A stretch of DNA of 64,000 nucleotides, taken from positions 372,001 to 436,000 of the forward strand of contig JAWWNJ010000134.1 in the NCBI GenBank assembly GCA_037176885.1. Direction: 5' to 3'. Both the position numbers and the translations under genes were made by a program. This stretch comes from Favolaschia claudopus. Taxonomy: Eukaryota; Basidiomycota; Agaricomycetes; Agaricales; Mycenaceae. A model generated the notes under the pieces. The model saw only the letters and a list, made by a program, of their open reading frames with translations. It was not told the DNA's origin and searched no databases. This document shows positions 1-13,362 of this stretch, in pieces (within the stretch, counting starts at the first letter, position 1; every line of letters starts with the position of its first letter).

Positions 1-1287
1 TGCTCTGCTTACATATGCGGTGGGAACGTGCGGAAATGAAGGAGCCGAAGTATTTTGCGGAGACTTCCCAAGATGGATACATATGAGGCGTGCCATTCAT
101 TCGAAAGATATGTAGGTGTCGCAAAGTGTAGACGTAAAGACAGCTACCCAGGACAGCCAGACAGCAAGAATTGACACTAAGCTCGCGAGGGACAGAGGTG
201 AAGTCCTTCGCAACTCCGTTTTCCAGGTATGTGAACGATGACCGCTATAGAGGTCGCTGACTGAGCGAGGAAGTAGAAGTAGTCAGCCACTAGTCAGCCA
301 CAGAATTGACGAATTTTGTTTGCGGAAGTTGCGAAGTGACCGAAGCGATAGAAGCGGGCAACGGTTCTCAGGCGCCTCGCCGGCTAGGTGCGCTTGAGAG
401 ACGAACCGAGGAGATATGTTCTGAGCCAAGGAACAGGTGAGCAAGTGTTGAGTAGAGGCAGACCAGGCATGCCAGCGCCAAAGTCCAAGCATTCGAGAGT
501 CAAGACGACCTTGGGGGGTCGAGGAGCCGTAGGAAGACGGGTGAACTCATTAACCGGGGTGATATATCTGTCTCGAAGTACTGGAGCGTGAAGGTTGTCT
601 GTGGCTTGATGGGTAGAGGAGACAAGAGGTGTGCCAGTACTTCAAGACGATTAGTCTTACTGGATGCCCGCCGGGGTAGAGCTACTGAGTGCGCCAGAGA
701 TATTCTATACATACTTGCTTTGACGGCCGAAACGATATGGAGAAGGCGGCTGGGAAACCTTATTTCCCGAAATTCAGAATAGCTCTCCTACTGAGAGAAA
801 TACTCACCCCGATGTCTGGTACAGTAGATTCCATAACGACGGCTCATTTCGCGTACATTCCGGTCTCCCCGACACCACCGACGCAAATTAAGGGTCGGTA
901 GTGAGCCAGAAAGCGCACATCTTGCCCAGGGTTTCCTTGCTACGAGCAGACAGCGAGAGAGTCAGGCAGGGCAGCGACAAAAGTGAGACGGAGTCTCGAA
1001 GCCGTCAGGCTCCCGTTCAGGAAGGAGAATGACACGCGGAGTCTAGGCACGGAGATCGGTTGAGCACGTGGCCACTGATTTCCACCAAATTTTTGGACAT
1101 TGACCGATATTTCTCCGCTCACCGCACAATTAAATCCAGCACATTTGCAGTGTTTCCGTGGTTTTTGCCTCGATTTGGCCGTCGAGGACCCGCTTTGATG
1201 CTTGTATTCTCCATTTTACGGGAAAAAGTCATGAAATTTGGCAGACTTCTTGATGCGTGGGATGATTGATCCTGGTTTGATCTTCTT
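1..1287. other. Intergenic edge, no gene recognised
   Basis: Only short overlapping frames on both strands, without a recognisable motif or a convincing exon chain. I see no RNA gene. The stretch ends at the left target duplication of the element that starts at 1298. Confidence 0.5.
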
Positions 1288-1299
1288 CCATAGCCGGAG

Positions 1300-2300
1300 A
1301 CCGCAAAAAGTAACTTGAGGGTGGTTACTTGTACTTTGATGGCCGGTTATTTTGGCTGGGCGTACGTTGCGTTACTTTACTTTACTTTGATGTACTTTTC
1401 CCACGCGTGGCTAAAGTTACTTTAAGTTACTTGTACTTCTAGGCTTACAATATGACCGCAAAAAAAGACTTTGTAGGTCGCATATACGGTATTAGTAGGC
1501 CCTATCAATGAATATAACACGTCTTCAAGACTTCGTGCTCACTCTTTATGGCTAATCCTACACCACTTATCCTCCTGTCCTACACCCCCTTGGCAGTGAG
1601 TATTTGACTCAATGTGTGGGATCAGTGCTAAGGATCTACCTCTGGGAAGCAATGGAGCCTCTATTTATCTTGTTCAATTGCTTTTTGTGTCGAACTGAAC
1701 TCATACGAGTTCAACCAGTCTGACTTCTACGCGCCAAGTATTACTTCGCAACCTTTTGAAGTGCTTCTTACAGTTAAATAGTGCGCTGGGGTACTTTTAT
1801 TCGGTGCATTAGCGCAAAGTGGTCTTAACTTGCCTTACTTTACTTCACGTTACTTGTACTTGACTTTACTTACCCGCCCAAGTCCATCAACGAAAGTTAC
1901 TTTTGCCATCAGATGGCATCAATTACAGCCAAGTAGGCAAGTAAACGCAAGTAACTGTGACTTTTCACTTATACTTCACTCTGAAGTCATGGGGAGTATA
2001 CTATATAGTCTCTTATATTGTTCTGATTACTTCCGTGACCGTTACTGGCAGCAGCAAAGCATGTCAAGTGTTCCTCAAGGCTCATGTATTGATGTGCAAC
2101 CGTTTGAAGCACTGTTTGCAGTCAAGAAGTAGCTGGGGGCACTTAAAGTGAAGGTAGAAACAGTATACTTACCTTACCTTGCTCTACTTTACTTGTACTT
2201 TGCTTTACGTGCCGCCCAAGTACCCGGGCAAATGTTACTTTTGCCATCAGATGGCATCAATTCCCGCCAAGTAAGCAAGTAAACGCGCCATTTGAGCAAG
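1300..2300. repeat. Left subterminal array of TTACTTGTACTTT-type motifs
   Basis: Dozens of near copies of TTACTT, ACTTGTACTTT and the complement AAGTAAC are scattered here, including two long related blocks around 1830-1950 and 2150-2290 that share the words GCCATCAGATGGCATCAATT and GCAAGTAAACGC. The mirror-image array lies at 5240-5410, at the other end of the same element. Confidence 0.7.
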
Positions 2301-2506
2301 TAACAGTGATTAACGACTTGTAATTAGTGCGCCTGCATTGCTGAGTCTAATATATTGATTATTAGCTCACTTCTAGCGTTTTCCTGACTCCCTTGGCAAA
2401 AGTGTGCCGAATTTAATTTCGCTATCTCACGGTTCAATTCGGTCATGTATGAATTTCAGTGCCAAAAAACTGGAACTATAGTGCCAGAACGAAGATCAAA
2501 TGCATT

Positions 2507-4980
2507 CTATAATGGAGAGTTAGTACTTTGGGTTGGTTCTTGAATTAATGTGTATCTTGGTGAACTTGTCAAATAGTCTGGGTAATTCTGACGATTGCCA
2601 GACATAATCATGGCCATTTCCATTGAAGGCACTTGCCAAGTCAAAGGTAGAGGGAATATGACCCTGTGCAGCGTGCGAATACTGACAAGCAAAGCTTCAT
2701 CTCAGTGAAATCATCGAAAATACTCTCCTCCGGTTGCTTGTGTTCCGGTGTGTTCAAAGCAATTTCAGGAGTGGTGATATTCCGAACTGTATTCCCACTG
2801 CCCAGCCTTTGCGTTGCAAGGGTCTTTGAGGGGCAGAGCGCGCAGCTCTTCGTCGGAGGTAAAGCAACGAGAGAGGAAGTATATCAGGGTATCATTGCTT
2901 GGCCGCCGACGCAAATAAACGAGTAAGATGACGAGTTGAAAAAGTACTAGGCAACAGTTTGAAACCAGCGACGTGATTTCATCGTGTTGGGGGTTTTCGA
3001 GTCCCCCGCAAAGCCATCTTCGTGTTAATTGGAGCGCATCCATCCAAGCATCATAATCAAGGCTGAATTGAATGATGGATAATGGATAGTAACAATATCC
3101 GATATTGACTGGCAAGCATGAAGAAGAACGTCTGACATTTCATGATTTTAATATCCACGAGCCGATATGGCCACTTGATCGTCCCAACCTTTTTCTGCAT
3201 ACCACAATTACAGCGGCTCATAATTCCGGAAGGTAATCACTTGCCTTTGAGTATCTCAAATCCACATGTGCACCCACTGCCTTTGCGCGTTCGTCTTTCA
3301 CGAGAACAAACTCACTCTCCAGGTGGTGATCAACTTTGCGGAAAATATTATCCTTATGCCATTCGACGCGAACAAGACTATCTCCTGTGACGGCAGCGAT
3401 ACGACCCGGATACTGGTCCGCCCAGGAGGGTTCTGGTTCCAAAATCATGGTACAGCACGAAGATTCTCAGCTGTCTTGAAACCAGCAATGGAATTAACGG
3501 GGAAGGAGTGTCCTCAATTTCGATTAGGGGTGTTTTAGGACGCCAATTTTCGCGATCAAGAGCTTCCGCATGGGTAGAGACAGCGTCTTGATACGATCTC
3601 ATGGTCTAGCGTAGTTAAATAATTGTGTTCCACTCAGTCTACAGACGAACATACCTTCGAGAATGTGATATTCTCAATCAAGAATTTAGATGTCCAGTGT
3701 TTCCGTCCCGCGTCAATGGAAATGGTACCAATTTATTAATATTGAACAAGATTACCGCTCCGTCACTGATTTGAATGCTTGAGCCAACGATCGCAAGTTT
3801 TGAGGTTTCTGGTATGAGATGCACGATCCCTGGCCAATAAAGCTTCCAACGATTGAAAACAAATCGTCTTGCCTTTGCTTGACTGAGCCCAAGTTTCTGG
3901 TTAAGGTGACGCTCGTGTTCTGCTTCTGTTAATTTCCGGCTCGTTATGTATCTGATACGGTGGTTGAAACGATGGAAGAAGCAAGAAAGTGCGGGGGCAG
4001 TTGGAAGTTGCAAGCGAAACTCTTCGCGCTCGGGACTTCGCCATCGTAAAAATGCTTGGTACCACATTTTCATCGTGCATCCCATGGGTATGACTTGAGT
4101 GAGACACATGAGCGCGAAGTCAATTATCGGGTTCGGGTTCAATACGACGATTTTATCAAGAACTTACTGTACATCAGCGAGGGCTTCAAGTTCAATGGTG
4201 TCGGGAGCGCGTCCATCATTGAATTGAAAAAGCACGGGGCTTTGGTGGACGAGGATTCCTTGGATCACTCGCGTTAAAGTGCCCGTCTATTTAACCTAGT
4301 AAGATTTTGGAATCAGTAATAATTCGGTGACCACTGGCCTTTACAGTAATTCAATTACCCGATTCTTCTTTTCCATCTCGCGAACATGCAAGTATAATTT
4401 TCGATCCCTGAACAAGTTTTTGATCTTTTCCTACTCCGTGATGCAAGATGGAACGTTACTGTTCAATAGGATTCGTCGTAGAGATAATCTTTGCAGCAAG
4501 CTCCCGAAAAATCATCGCAGGAATAGGAACGCGCTCCCACCACGAAAACCTGCTTTTAGTCTGGAGATACGTCAATTTAAGATCTCGCACAAATTGATCG
4601 AATCGTTCTGCGGTGGTACTCCCAGATAAGAGCTCATGAGCTCCCACCTCAAAGATACAGTGCTTCTGCTTGGGAGGAACAAGCGAATGTGAAAGTTGAA
4701 ATTGTGGCTGTAGAGGCGGAAGATAATATAGCGCTGAGGATAGCCACGGCGATAGTTCTGATTGTATGAGTTAATATTATTGTGTGTACCCGCTTCTCGC
4801 TGAGAGCAGAGATGGGATGACTTAGACTCTAAAGTGCGCGGGTATTCTTTTGGGTATTTTTGTGGATGTTGATGGGGTATGGATTCCTGTGGCGGCAAGG
4901 GAGGGAGGAAGAAGCCCCATATAGCCTTAAGAATAATGGATAGACCACTCTTTGGCGTGTGGGAGAGACAAAGAGAATGC
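2507..4980 (-). CDS. Unrecognised multi-exon gene inside the 4.1-kb element
   Basis: Several minus-strand frames read like one interrupted protein. From 5' to 3' they are a segment near 4640-4460 (AERFDQFVRDLKLTYLQTK), one near 4260-4170 ending in ELEALADVQ before a GTAAGT donor, a basic stretch near 4060-3690 (KLTEAEHERHLNQKLGL), one near 3590-3480, and one near 3460-3220 containing YPGRIAAVTGD and VRVEWHKDNIF, which resembles a small beta-barrel reader-type fold. Another possible piece is at 3115-2765. I do not recognise the family. It could be the element's own protein or captured host sequence. In-frame stops between pieces mean that either introns or decay must be assumed; exon limits are not resolved. 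Confidence 0.35.
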
Positions 4981-5522
4981 AGAAAACAAGAAACAAGAGA
5001 AGACGAGATGGTCGGATGTCCCAAGTTTATGTTTCACGTGACCGCGGAGCGGCGGCGAGGCGAGTTTTCAGCTAGTTTGCTTGCTGCACTTCCTGCGTAA
5101 AGAGGAAGAATTGTTAGCTTGAATAAAGGCTAAAACTCAGCTCCTCCGATGCGTGGCGGCCGTTTTTTACAGCAGAATGCACCTATTTCTTGCCTATTTC
5201 TTAGCCATTCCCGCCGCACGGGCCGCAAATACGACTAAATACGACGCTACTTGGTGTTGCTTCAAGTAACTTTATGTAACTTGAAGTTGCTTAACGCTGC
5301 TTAAATTTACTTTACTTGTACTTTTACTTTCAAAGTTTGCTTTCCCAGCCAAACGTAACGTAACGTACATTTTGGCAGGCGAAGTAACATTTGACAAGTT
5401 ACTTTCGTAACCGTCCATAGCCGGGCTCGGAGGTTGTATAACTATCATGCTCGCGTGGCATTTGTGCGGAGACCACGCCCCAGAGCAAGTCTATACCGCC
5501 CAACTCTCTTCCTTCCCCTTCA

Positions 5523-8500
5523 ATGGGGCGCAGCAATCGCGACAATTACCCGTCCCAAAGTCTACCCCGCACCGCTATTCCATATCAGCCGCCCTCGCAG
5601 TATAACAGCGATAGCGACCTGGATTCTCCAGTTTTTGACCCAGATGACGGGAACGGGAACAGTAGTCGATGTAAGTTTTGTTGTGCTGTGTTACCATCGC
5701 AGCTCGCATCCTTTTTCCCTCCGCCCGACGCGTTCTCACTGGAAAAACCGTCGTCCGTAGTTCGTTTTCAAGACGACAGGAACACTCTGTATGCGGCGGT
5801 CGCAGCGGCACAGTACCAGTATCCCACGTCAATATATGGCGCGCACAGTGTTGCTACTCGACACGACGACCACAGAATTCAAGATGCACAAGTACCGAGT
5901 CCAACGAGCGCAACTTCTGGATCAGAACACGGTGCAGAACTGGGTGTCGGGGCTCATCCTTCGTTTGGGCGTAACCATGTATATTTCGCAATGGACCCAG
6001 CTGACCAGTCAGGTTCTCGTCTGCCGATGCCGCTGTCGCATTCTGCGGGCATGCAGATCCCACAACCCTTTCAAGCAGAATATTCGGCGTACGACGACTC
6101 TTATCGCACAAACATGCCGGCGGGCGGCAGCAGGACGCTCAATTCATCCTCTTCCCCATTGGCCGACAATCCCCCCGCCTCCAAAGCAAGGGTATCAAAA
6201 GAGATATCGGTTGTCATTGCGTGCCGTCCCTGGTACGTTTGTCCTGTCTTGACGTCGCAAACGGAACATCTACTCACTTTTCATTTAACCATATATCCCT
6301 CTCATCACCAACGCTCGAACTTCCGCCCAATTTTCTTCCGCCTTCCGTTAATTAACGTCTCGGCGTTGCGTTGATTAACCACTAAACCCTACCAACACTT
6401 ACCATAGCCGTGGGCGGAAAATCCGCTGCGACTCGAATCGGCCGTCCTGCAACAACTGCGTCCGGCGGAAGAACGAATGCATATATGATGCAGTCCCCAA
6501 ACGCAGAGGTCCTGACAAGCGACCGGGGACCCGTCAGCGTTCGTGTAAGAAACGACCACCTGCGGACGGGACCTCGCCTCCTCCTGCGAAGCGCAAACGA
6601 AAGTCTGCGCCTTCGTCGAGTAGTGCTGCTGGAATTGACGACGACCAGCAACGGTTGTCCTCAACGGATCCCATCTCAGTCTCTGCATCAGACCGATCCA
6701 GTGCGATGAGGGACCCACAGGAGCCCAGCCCACCTCTGCGGAAGCGGTCGTCTACATCCGCGGCATCCTACAGTCACAGTCAACCGCGGCCCATTCAGCC
6801 TCATCCTCATCCCTCTTCCTCCACTTCCATATCGGCTCCCCTCCTGCGCATAAACACCGATTTCAAAGTAGGTACATTTCAAACTTCTTCTGATCGTAAC
6901 TCTGATGAAAATGATATATTTTAGTATTCCCAGCAATCGCGCAGCCCTCGTTCGGAAAACACTAGTGCATATCAGCCGTTCACCGCTTCAACTCAGAGCC
7001 CATACGTTCAGGTCAAACAACAGCCGCATTCGCCGTTCCTCCAACCAGCCTCAGCTGCTTCGCCCAGCCTACAACACCGGAAGTTTCCTCTTCCTTCGAC
7101 TCCGGCGGTCGAGTCGAATCAAAGGAATTGGTGGAATCAGTTTCTGGATCAGTATCCGTTCGTATTATCGAAACCCTCATATCTTCATAGAATTCACTCG
7201 ACTCGCAGGTTGAACGACGTCGTCGCCGACTTGTCTTATTTGTGCGTTTTATGCCTTAATATTCAGATTCTTTTTCGATAAACTGGATTTATTTTCTACT
7301 CAGATTCTCCGATACCGGCCACTGGCTCTCATTCCTTAACCTCCCTTTCTTCCTCGACATGTTGTGGAATCCTGAAGAACGCCTCAAGATTCAGCCCGCG
7401 TTTGTTCTGGCCGGACTCGCGATGGCAGAACTCATGCGGTCAAGCGATTCGGAGCGGGGTGCCGCTGGGAGAGCGCGTGCGTCGTGGCTCCGTGATAACG
7501 CTCAGACTGCGTTGACGATCGCGATGTCGGGTGGAAATGGGGACTGGGTGAGTTTGTTGACCTCTTATCATACTCGAATTATCTTATCTGCGATTATAGA
7601 TCGACGCATCATTGGCTGAAGCCGCTTTGGTAAGCCTCATATGATCATTATGCCACTAAGATAATTGTTTAAGTGATTTAGATTCTGGTCCTGTACGAAA
7701 CCTCCGCGCATCCGCAATACCACCACGATCGCGTCGCTGCCGCTCTCCGCGTTCTCGACCAAATCCTCAAGGCCATCTCGGTCTCGACGATTGATGCGAG
7801 CGATCAAGATGTTCCGCGGTTCAGAAACGGGGACGTTCCCATCGTACGCGTGCCATATCGCCCTCCTACTTCCCCCCATCACCAATACGACTACAACGAT
7901 CGCGAAGGCAGTCGCAAATGCACGTGCATGCCGCCCGGTTCGCCACCACCGGATACCACGCAGACTTGGACACTGCCGTTGCGATGGGATCCGTCGTGGA
8001 GCGCGATTGAAGTGCGAAATGAGGAGTGTCGAAGGCTGTCGTGGAGCGCATTAAGTTTGGCGACGAGCTACTTGATCCAGTGTGTAGCGTTTGATAGGGA
8101 GATGCCTGTGCTCGAGTTGAGCAACCCCGCGAACGTACGTATCTTTATCCGATTCATGTTCTACAGATATTGAGCAGTTCGCAGTACGCCATTCTCTTCC
8201 CCGGAGAAGTCAGCGATCGCGTATCCCCTGCTTATTGCTCCCAGAATTCTCCCTCGCCGAAGGAATCCGTTTGGGCTTTGTACTGCCGCAGCCTCCTCCT
8301 CTGGAATTTCTGCAATCGGCTACTCACCGCGGACTCTGGACCACGATCTCCACATCGCGTCGAGATCGAGACCGATGCGCTTCAGGAATCATGGAATGAA
8401 GCGCAGGCGATCCAGGACTCGCTTGAGATCCATGTGTGCAACTACGAGACGGGGGTAACTTACCTTTGTCAGGAATACATCTACAAGTGAGTACTCTATT

Positions 8501-9169
8501 CCATGCCTCTGCTCTATCGTGCTAAAGCATATGGTCGCGTTTTCAGCACGCGAATGAGTATCACTCAGGCTTTGCGAAAGTAAGTTCGTTTCCATACATA
8601 CGAAGTGTGATCTCTGCCATTGACTTGATTTTACAGGATGCAAGGTCTCAGCCGCGAGATATCCACGACGCCGGGACCGCTCTTCAATCGTAAGCAGACT
8701 CATCAATGGAGTGAGTTATTCGTCCCTCTTTCTACTGAGAACTCTGATTGTCGGGATGCAGTCGACTATCAGGCGCGCGTCATGAAACGCGTCAAACTCG
8801 CGACGTACCAGCTCGGCGGCCCGCAGGGATATCAGCTCACCCGCAGGCCCTTCCAAGTCAACTGGTTCTTGAATCAGTTCTCCGTCTGCATGCAGATTTG
8901 GACACACGATACCGGGCTCGCGGAGGCGGTTGAGCTGGGGAAGGATTTTTTGTCTGTCGTGGATGTGTTGAATGCGCTTTGGCCTTCGAAGTGTTCGTGC
9001 ATGCATCTCGCATTTCTCCGTTTTTTTTTTTTTGACTTATTCTTTTGGATGAACAGCGAATCAAAATCACACTGATCTCCTGCGCAAGCAGCTCCTTGAT
9101 GCTTGCGCCGTCGTTGGAATACCACCTCCCCTTCCACCAACCTACGCAACCTCGCTCATACGCAACTAA
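5523..9169 (+). CDS. Zn2Cys6 (fungal binuclear cluster) transcription factor
   Basis: This is a DNA-binding regulator expected to act in the nucleus. Joining exons 5523-5670, 5761-6232 and 6408-6867 puts the whole N-terminus in frame and creates the motif ACRPCRGRKIRCD followed by SCNNCVRRKNEC, a perfect C-x2-C-x6-C-x6-C-x2-C-x6-C zinc cluster at about residues 204-231. The intron at 6233-6407 interrupts the second Cys codon. A basic, Pro/Ser-rich linker follows. From about 7314 a helical region begins (WNPEERLKIQPAFVLAGLAMAEL), typical of the middle homology region of this family, continuing in small exons (7374-8130, 8175-8490, 8640-8990) to ALWPSK and a final exon that ends at the TAA at 9167-9169. 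The frame stays open across about ten introns, so the gene looks intact. Its target genes cannot be told from the sequence. Confidence 0.85.
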
Positions 9170-10930
9170 CTCTCTTTGAATATTTATGACCATCGCCGCA
9201 GTCGTTACTTGCACACCCCAATACGGACGTTGAATATCTGGATACCCTGTACTACCGTGTATAGTTTCTTGCTGGACTCGTTCGCTTTTGTAATATTGTA
9301 TGTACATGTAACGATACCCCCAACAAACTAATGTACTTCGAACTGTACTTTTAAATTATGAAATCAGATATATACCCCGTTTTCGTTGTTCTGCATTCTC
9401 GCACAGCTGTTCATATATTTGATCCGCAATAACGTTTTACCGAGGGGAAATTAGAGTTCTGGAGCAAAAATGCAATCTTCCTCGGCCGTCGATCGATATA
9501 GGTAGCCAGGGAAATGGGAGGAGATTCTATTCTGAGTCAGCCAATGGAAAATAGAGCCAATGCTTCAAACGAACTCACTCCTCGATTGGCATGCACACAA
9601 TCAATGGTGAGTAGCTCCGGTTCAGGTAGTGGTATAGAAAAAACCGAGGAGGAAGGAGACTGCGGCATACAGTGAGATCGTAGACTCACAGAGGTACTCT
9701 GAACAATGCCAAACGCACAAATTCGACACTAAAACAAGGGATTAGCAATGAGAATGTTTGTTTTCCCCGTAACTTGCCTTGGAAACTGAAGTTCTTCGAT
9801 TCTACGAACGTATGAACTCGTGTTCGTGGCCGAAGCCTATGGGAGTGGGGTGTGAAGATAAAAACGTGGATAGAGCGTGGACGGTCAACCAAGAGAGGGA
9901 TATAGATAGATAGATCGAGTCTGAAAGCCGTCCGAAGCTCGGTGTGCCGCGATTTGAATTTGAGCAAGAGACCGCCACTACCGACAAGCGGCTTGACGAG
10001 GGCCCCTCACTGCGATCGATTGAAAATATCGACGAGGGAGAAAAAGCCCGCGATCAAGCGCTTGCGGTAAGTGGCGGTTCCCAGACAAATAAAGACGGGT
10101 CGGCCGTAGCTCGTCGGGCAATCTGGAGAGCAGATGATCATGAGAAAGTGAGGGGAGGGAAGGGAAGGGAAGGGAGCAGAGAGCTTCAGAACATAGGCAC
10201 TCTGCGTGGCTTTTATGTTGAGTTTGTTTTCGGCTTCGGTTAGAAATTCGCGATGCGATGGTGACATTTGATTTGGACGGGTGGGGAGAGGGACGGGGGT
10301 GAAACTGCGCCGAGTTGATCATGGCACGGAGACTCTTAAGCACCGACGTGATGACGACGCGCGATTGAAGCGGGAGTGGTGACCAAGTCGGGTATGTACC
10401 CGACGCGCGGGAAACTACATACCGACAATTTGAGCAGCAATAGACGCCCAAAATTCGCGCCGGGAGTTGAGAAAATTGGAAATCGAGGTTGCTGAATAGT
10501 GAGAACTCTGGAATCAGGAGGTGAGTCAGGAGAGAACACCTTCTATGTCATGCTGCTTCGACGCCACCAACACACGGGGCTCCGGATGTAAGAACATTTC
10601 TGATGCTTGAAACTTGCTTGAAACGCGCAATTGGACGATTATCCCTCGGGTAATCTCGTGTTAAAACCCTGATTTGACCACAAGATTATGTGAAGCGGCA
10701 TGGCGCGATGTCAATAGCCATGGAGAAGCATGGCCGTTGCAGGACCTGAGAGATTTTTGCATGGAGTGGATTGGATTGGGTGGACAGGGTCTAGGCGGAG
10801 AGACGAATTCCGGAATTCTGGATGGAGCGTCGCAAATGGCGGCCGAAGAGACGCAATAGACCGATCATTTCTAAATAAGTTGCGCACTTGCGCGCAGAAT
10901 TCCAAACGCGAATCCGCAGTCAGCTGAAAT
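9170..10930. other. Intergenic, no gene recognised
   Basis: This stretch holds only short frames that overlap on both strands. None carries a recognisable motif or a convincing exon chain. A purine tract GGGAAGGGAAGGGAAGGGAG lies at about 10158. Confidence 0.5.
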
Positions 10931-10932
10931 AT

Positions 10933-11234
10933 CTAGCCTGGCCGGGACATGCGTCCCGATCCCATGATCGTGACGCCGCCATCATGTTCCCTTCCCAGGT
11001 AGCAATGACGAATCTTCCGAATAGTTAGGTACAGAGCCTAGGGAAGGAAACGCTAAACGAATTACTTACCTGGTCCTCATCAAATTCTGGTTTCTGCCTC
11101 TTTCTCGCAATCAAAACCCGCAAAACAGGATAGCCGTTCACAGTCCAATTGAAGAATGTCTCGTCTATATAACGAGTATATGTATCAAGTGGGACAGCAG
11201 GGATTTGTGCTCGCTGACTGCATGAGTCTTCCAT
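10933..11234 (-). CDS. Small hypothetical protein, two exons
   Basis: The first exon (11070-11234, 55 codons, beginning MEDSCSQRAQIPAV) ends exactly at a GTAAGT donor. The best second exon starts after an AAG acceptor 56 bases on, preceded by a CTAAC branch-like word, and reads to the TAG at 10933-10935, giving about 81 residues with RHCYLGREHDGGVTI. A nearer TAG acceptor would give an intron of only 32 bases, too short for this kind of genome. No family is recognised. It could be one end of a larger gene. Confidence 0.35.
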
Positions 11235-11969
11235 GACGCCTTCGGCGAAAGTTCAAGGGTTTGGGGAATTCCGGTTACCAACCAGTTACACAAGTTCGAC
11301 AAACAGGGTCGAACACTGGCACGAGGCTTGGCGTACATAACATCTGAAATTTCTCCTTGTTTATGCCAAAGTCCTACCACGTGTAATCACAGTCGAATGA
11401 TTCTCGGAGTTGGCGTCGATTGTCGACAAAAATGCGAGGAGATTTGGAGGGTGGAGTTCACCAAGAGATTCTCCGTATTATCTTGCGAACAACCACACTA
11501 TGCACTTGAAAGCAATCGCAACCCCTGGTCGACCGAGCTTGTCGCCTGAAGTACGGCGAGACAGCGAGACTCGGAGAGGCGGCGCAGGTGGCAGGTGGCA
11601 GAAGGCGAAGATCAACCAGTTGCTTGGCTATGCTTGACCAGACCTTTGATCCACGGTGATTACCGAGCATAGCCACAATTCAGGGTTTGTCCTCTGCTTT
11701 CATGATCATCCCTGCCGATTTACTTATCTCGCGCAATCGAACAGACTTTCCGCATCTCTTCTGCCCCCGCACCGCTGGTCACTCTAAACAAGAAGCTGCG
11801 CACACGGTTCCAGACACTTGTCACTCGCTCGCCGTGTCTTACCCGTGCACACCGTGTCAAGCCGCTGCCGTGTCCACTATAATAAACCACTGCGCTTCTC
11901 CTGAGATGTTCTTCTTTTTTCCCTCCTTTTTCTTTGCTTAATTGGCTCCGTTACTTCTCCTTTTTGACG

Positions 11970-13362
11970 ATGCCTGAAGCTTCACTCGCACCGTCGCCCA
12001 ACACACCTCTGGGTCTTTGGATCAATGTTCTCCAAATATTGGTAGGATCATTCGTCTGATTTGTTCGTGGGGGGACTGATTCGGCCACAGGTATCCGCCC
12101 TATTCTACGGTGAGTTTCCCCTGACTTCCCCACACTATCTCTCTCGTTTATTATTCTCCGAACTTCCAGGCATTTACACCCTCCTCTTCGCCCGTTCCAT
12201 CCAAATCCTCCTCCGACGAATGAAAGAGCTCGAACGCCAAGCGATGCTCCTCTTTGCCATGATCCTGCTATTCACGCTCTCCACCTTTCAAATATTTACC
12301 TTGGCGTTGGAGGCTGCTATAATCGTTGGCGAAGCGCGGATGCCTCTGAATTCGGTGTTGACTGCGTCGCTTTTGATCTATGTCTCAAGTTGGTGCGTGT
12401 TTTAATTTCAATTCAGTTGAGACTCATCGGCTCATATTGGGTGTGAAGCATCTGCTCCGACGCTCTGCTTGTGAGTTGGGAATTATCCGCATATTTACGA
12501 GAATTTGAACCAGTGCTAGATATACCGCTGCTATGTGATCTGGAACAACTGGATCGTCGTTGTCGCCCCAATACTGCTCCTCATCACTGCCTCAGGTAAA
12601 TCTACCTCGGGTTCCGGCTTTTCCTTCTTCTCTTTCCCTGATCGTACTTTTCACCCATCTCCAGTCTTCGGCTACATGCGCAACGCCCGGTTCTTTCAAA
12701 TCCTTTCACTAACAACGGCCGTCTTCGTGACGCTTCTCACAAGTATGCCACGCATTCCACCCGTGTTGACCTTCAAACCAACCACGTCATCCACGCTCAC
12801 TTAGTCTCGAAAGTCGCCTGGTCCGCCTACGAACGGCGCTCCCTCCTCACAAGTGCGACACGAAGAAGGTATATCAGCGCTGGGTCGGCCATGTGCGTCT
12901 TTCTTCCGCTTTCTTTCCCTCAACCGCATTTCGTATTGATCATATTTCATAACATCCAGCCTCGAATCCGGCTTCATCTACGCCCTGTTCGTCTCCATCC
13001 ACTTTACAATATTCGAGCGTGGGTCCTCCGCCGCACCTGTGCGTCATCCTCTCCCCCATCCCCCAATTAGTTTCAGCGCCTGACTCGTTATGTTTATGCA
13101 GGTCCTCTTCGCAGCTGTGGGTCAAATCGTCGTACGTTCCTCTGCTTGTGCTCCCAAATCCCAATTCGAACTGATCAATGCTTCTTATCTCTCACTTCGA
13201 ACTGATCAATGCCTCTTACTTCTCTAACAAAAGGGAATCGCACCAACCTTGATAATCGTCCGTCCAGGACTGCCGCAATCGAGCTCGAGTTCACAGGGGT
13301 ATACGATGGCGAAGACGGAGAGCGCGACGAGGTTTGCGGCGTTGGCGTCGCCTGGGGTTTGA
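11970..13362 (+). CDS. Seven-helix membrane protein of unknown function (Agaricomycete type)
   Basis: The start is the ATG at 11970 (MPEASLAPSPNTPLGLWI). Exons read as a chain of hydrophobic segments: LWINVLQI, then VSALFYGIYTLLFARSIQ, then MLLFAMILLFTLSTFQIF, then the segment ending ASLLIYVSS, then IYRCYVIWNNWIVVVAPILL, a short exon FGYMRNARFFQILSL, then SGFIYALFVSIHFTIF, then VLFAAVGQIVGIAPTLIIV, and a Ser-rich tail ending in TGA at 13360-13362. The order and the YRCYVIW element match a large family of uncharacterised seven-helix proteins common in mushroom genomes; its ligand or role is unknown. A second member lies on the opposite strand at 16346-17788. The intron near 13165-13225 contains a small direct duplication. 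Confidence 0.75.

Larger units (their letters stand above)
1298..5414. mobile_element. 4.1-kb TIR DNA element with AAGTAAC-rich ends
   Basis: The ten bases CCATAGCCGG occur at 1288-1297 and again at 5415-5424, directly flanking the unit, as expected for a target-site duplication. The two ends are imperfect inverted repeats that share AAAGTAACTTG and, further in, the stretch around CCAAAATGTACGTTACG on one side and its looser counterpart on the other. Both ends (about 1300-2300 and 5250-5410) are filled with variants of TTACTTGTACTTT. A duplication of 9-10 bp is known for Mutator-like elements, so that superfamily is an inference; no transposase was recognised. The interior carries a minus-strand coding region at about 2507-4980. 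Confidence 0.65.
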
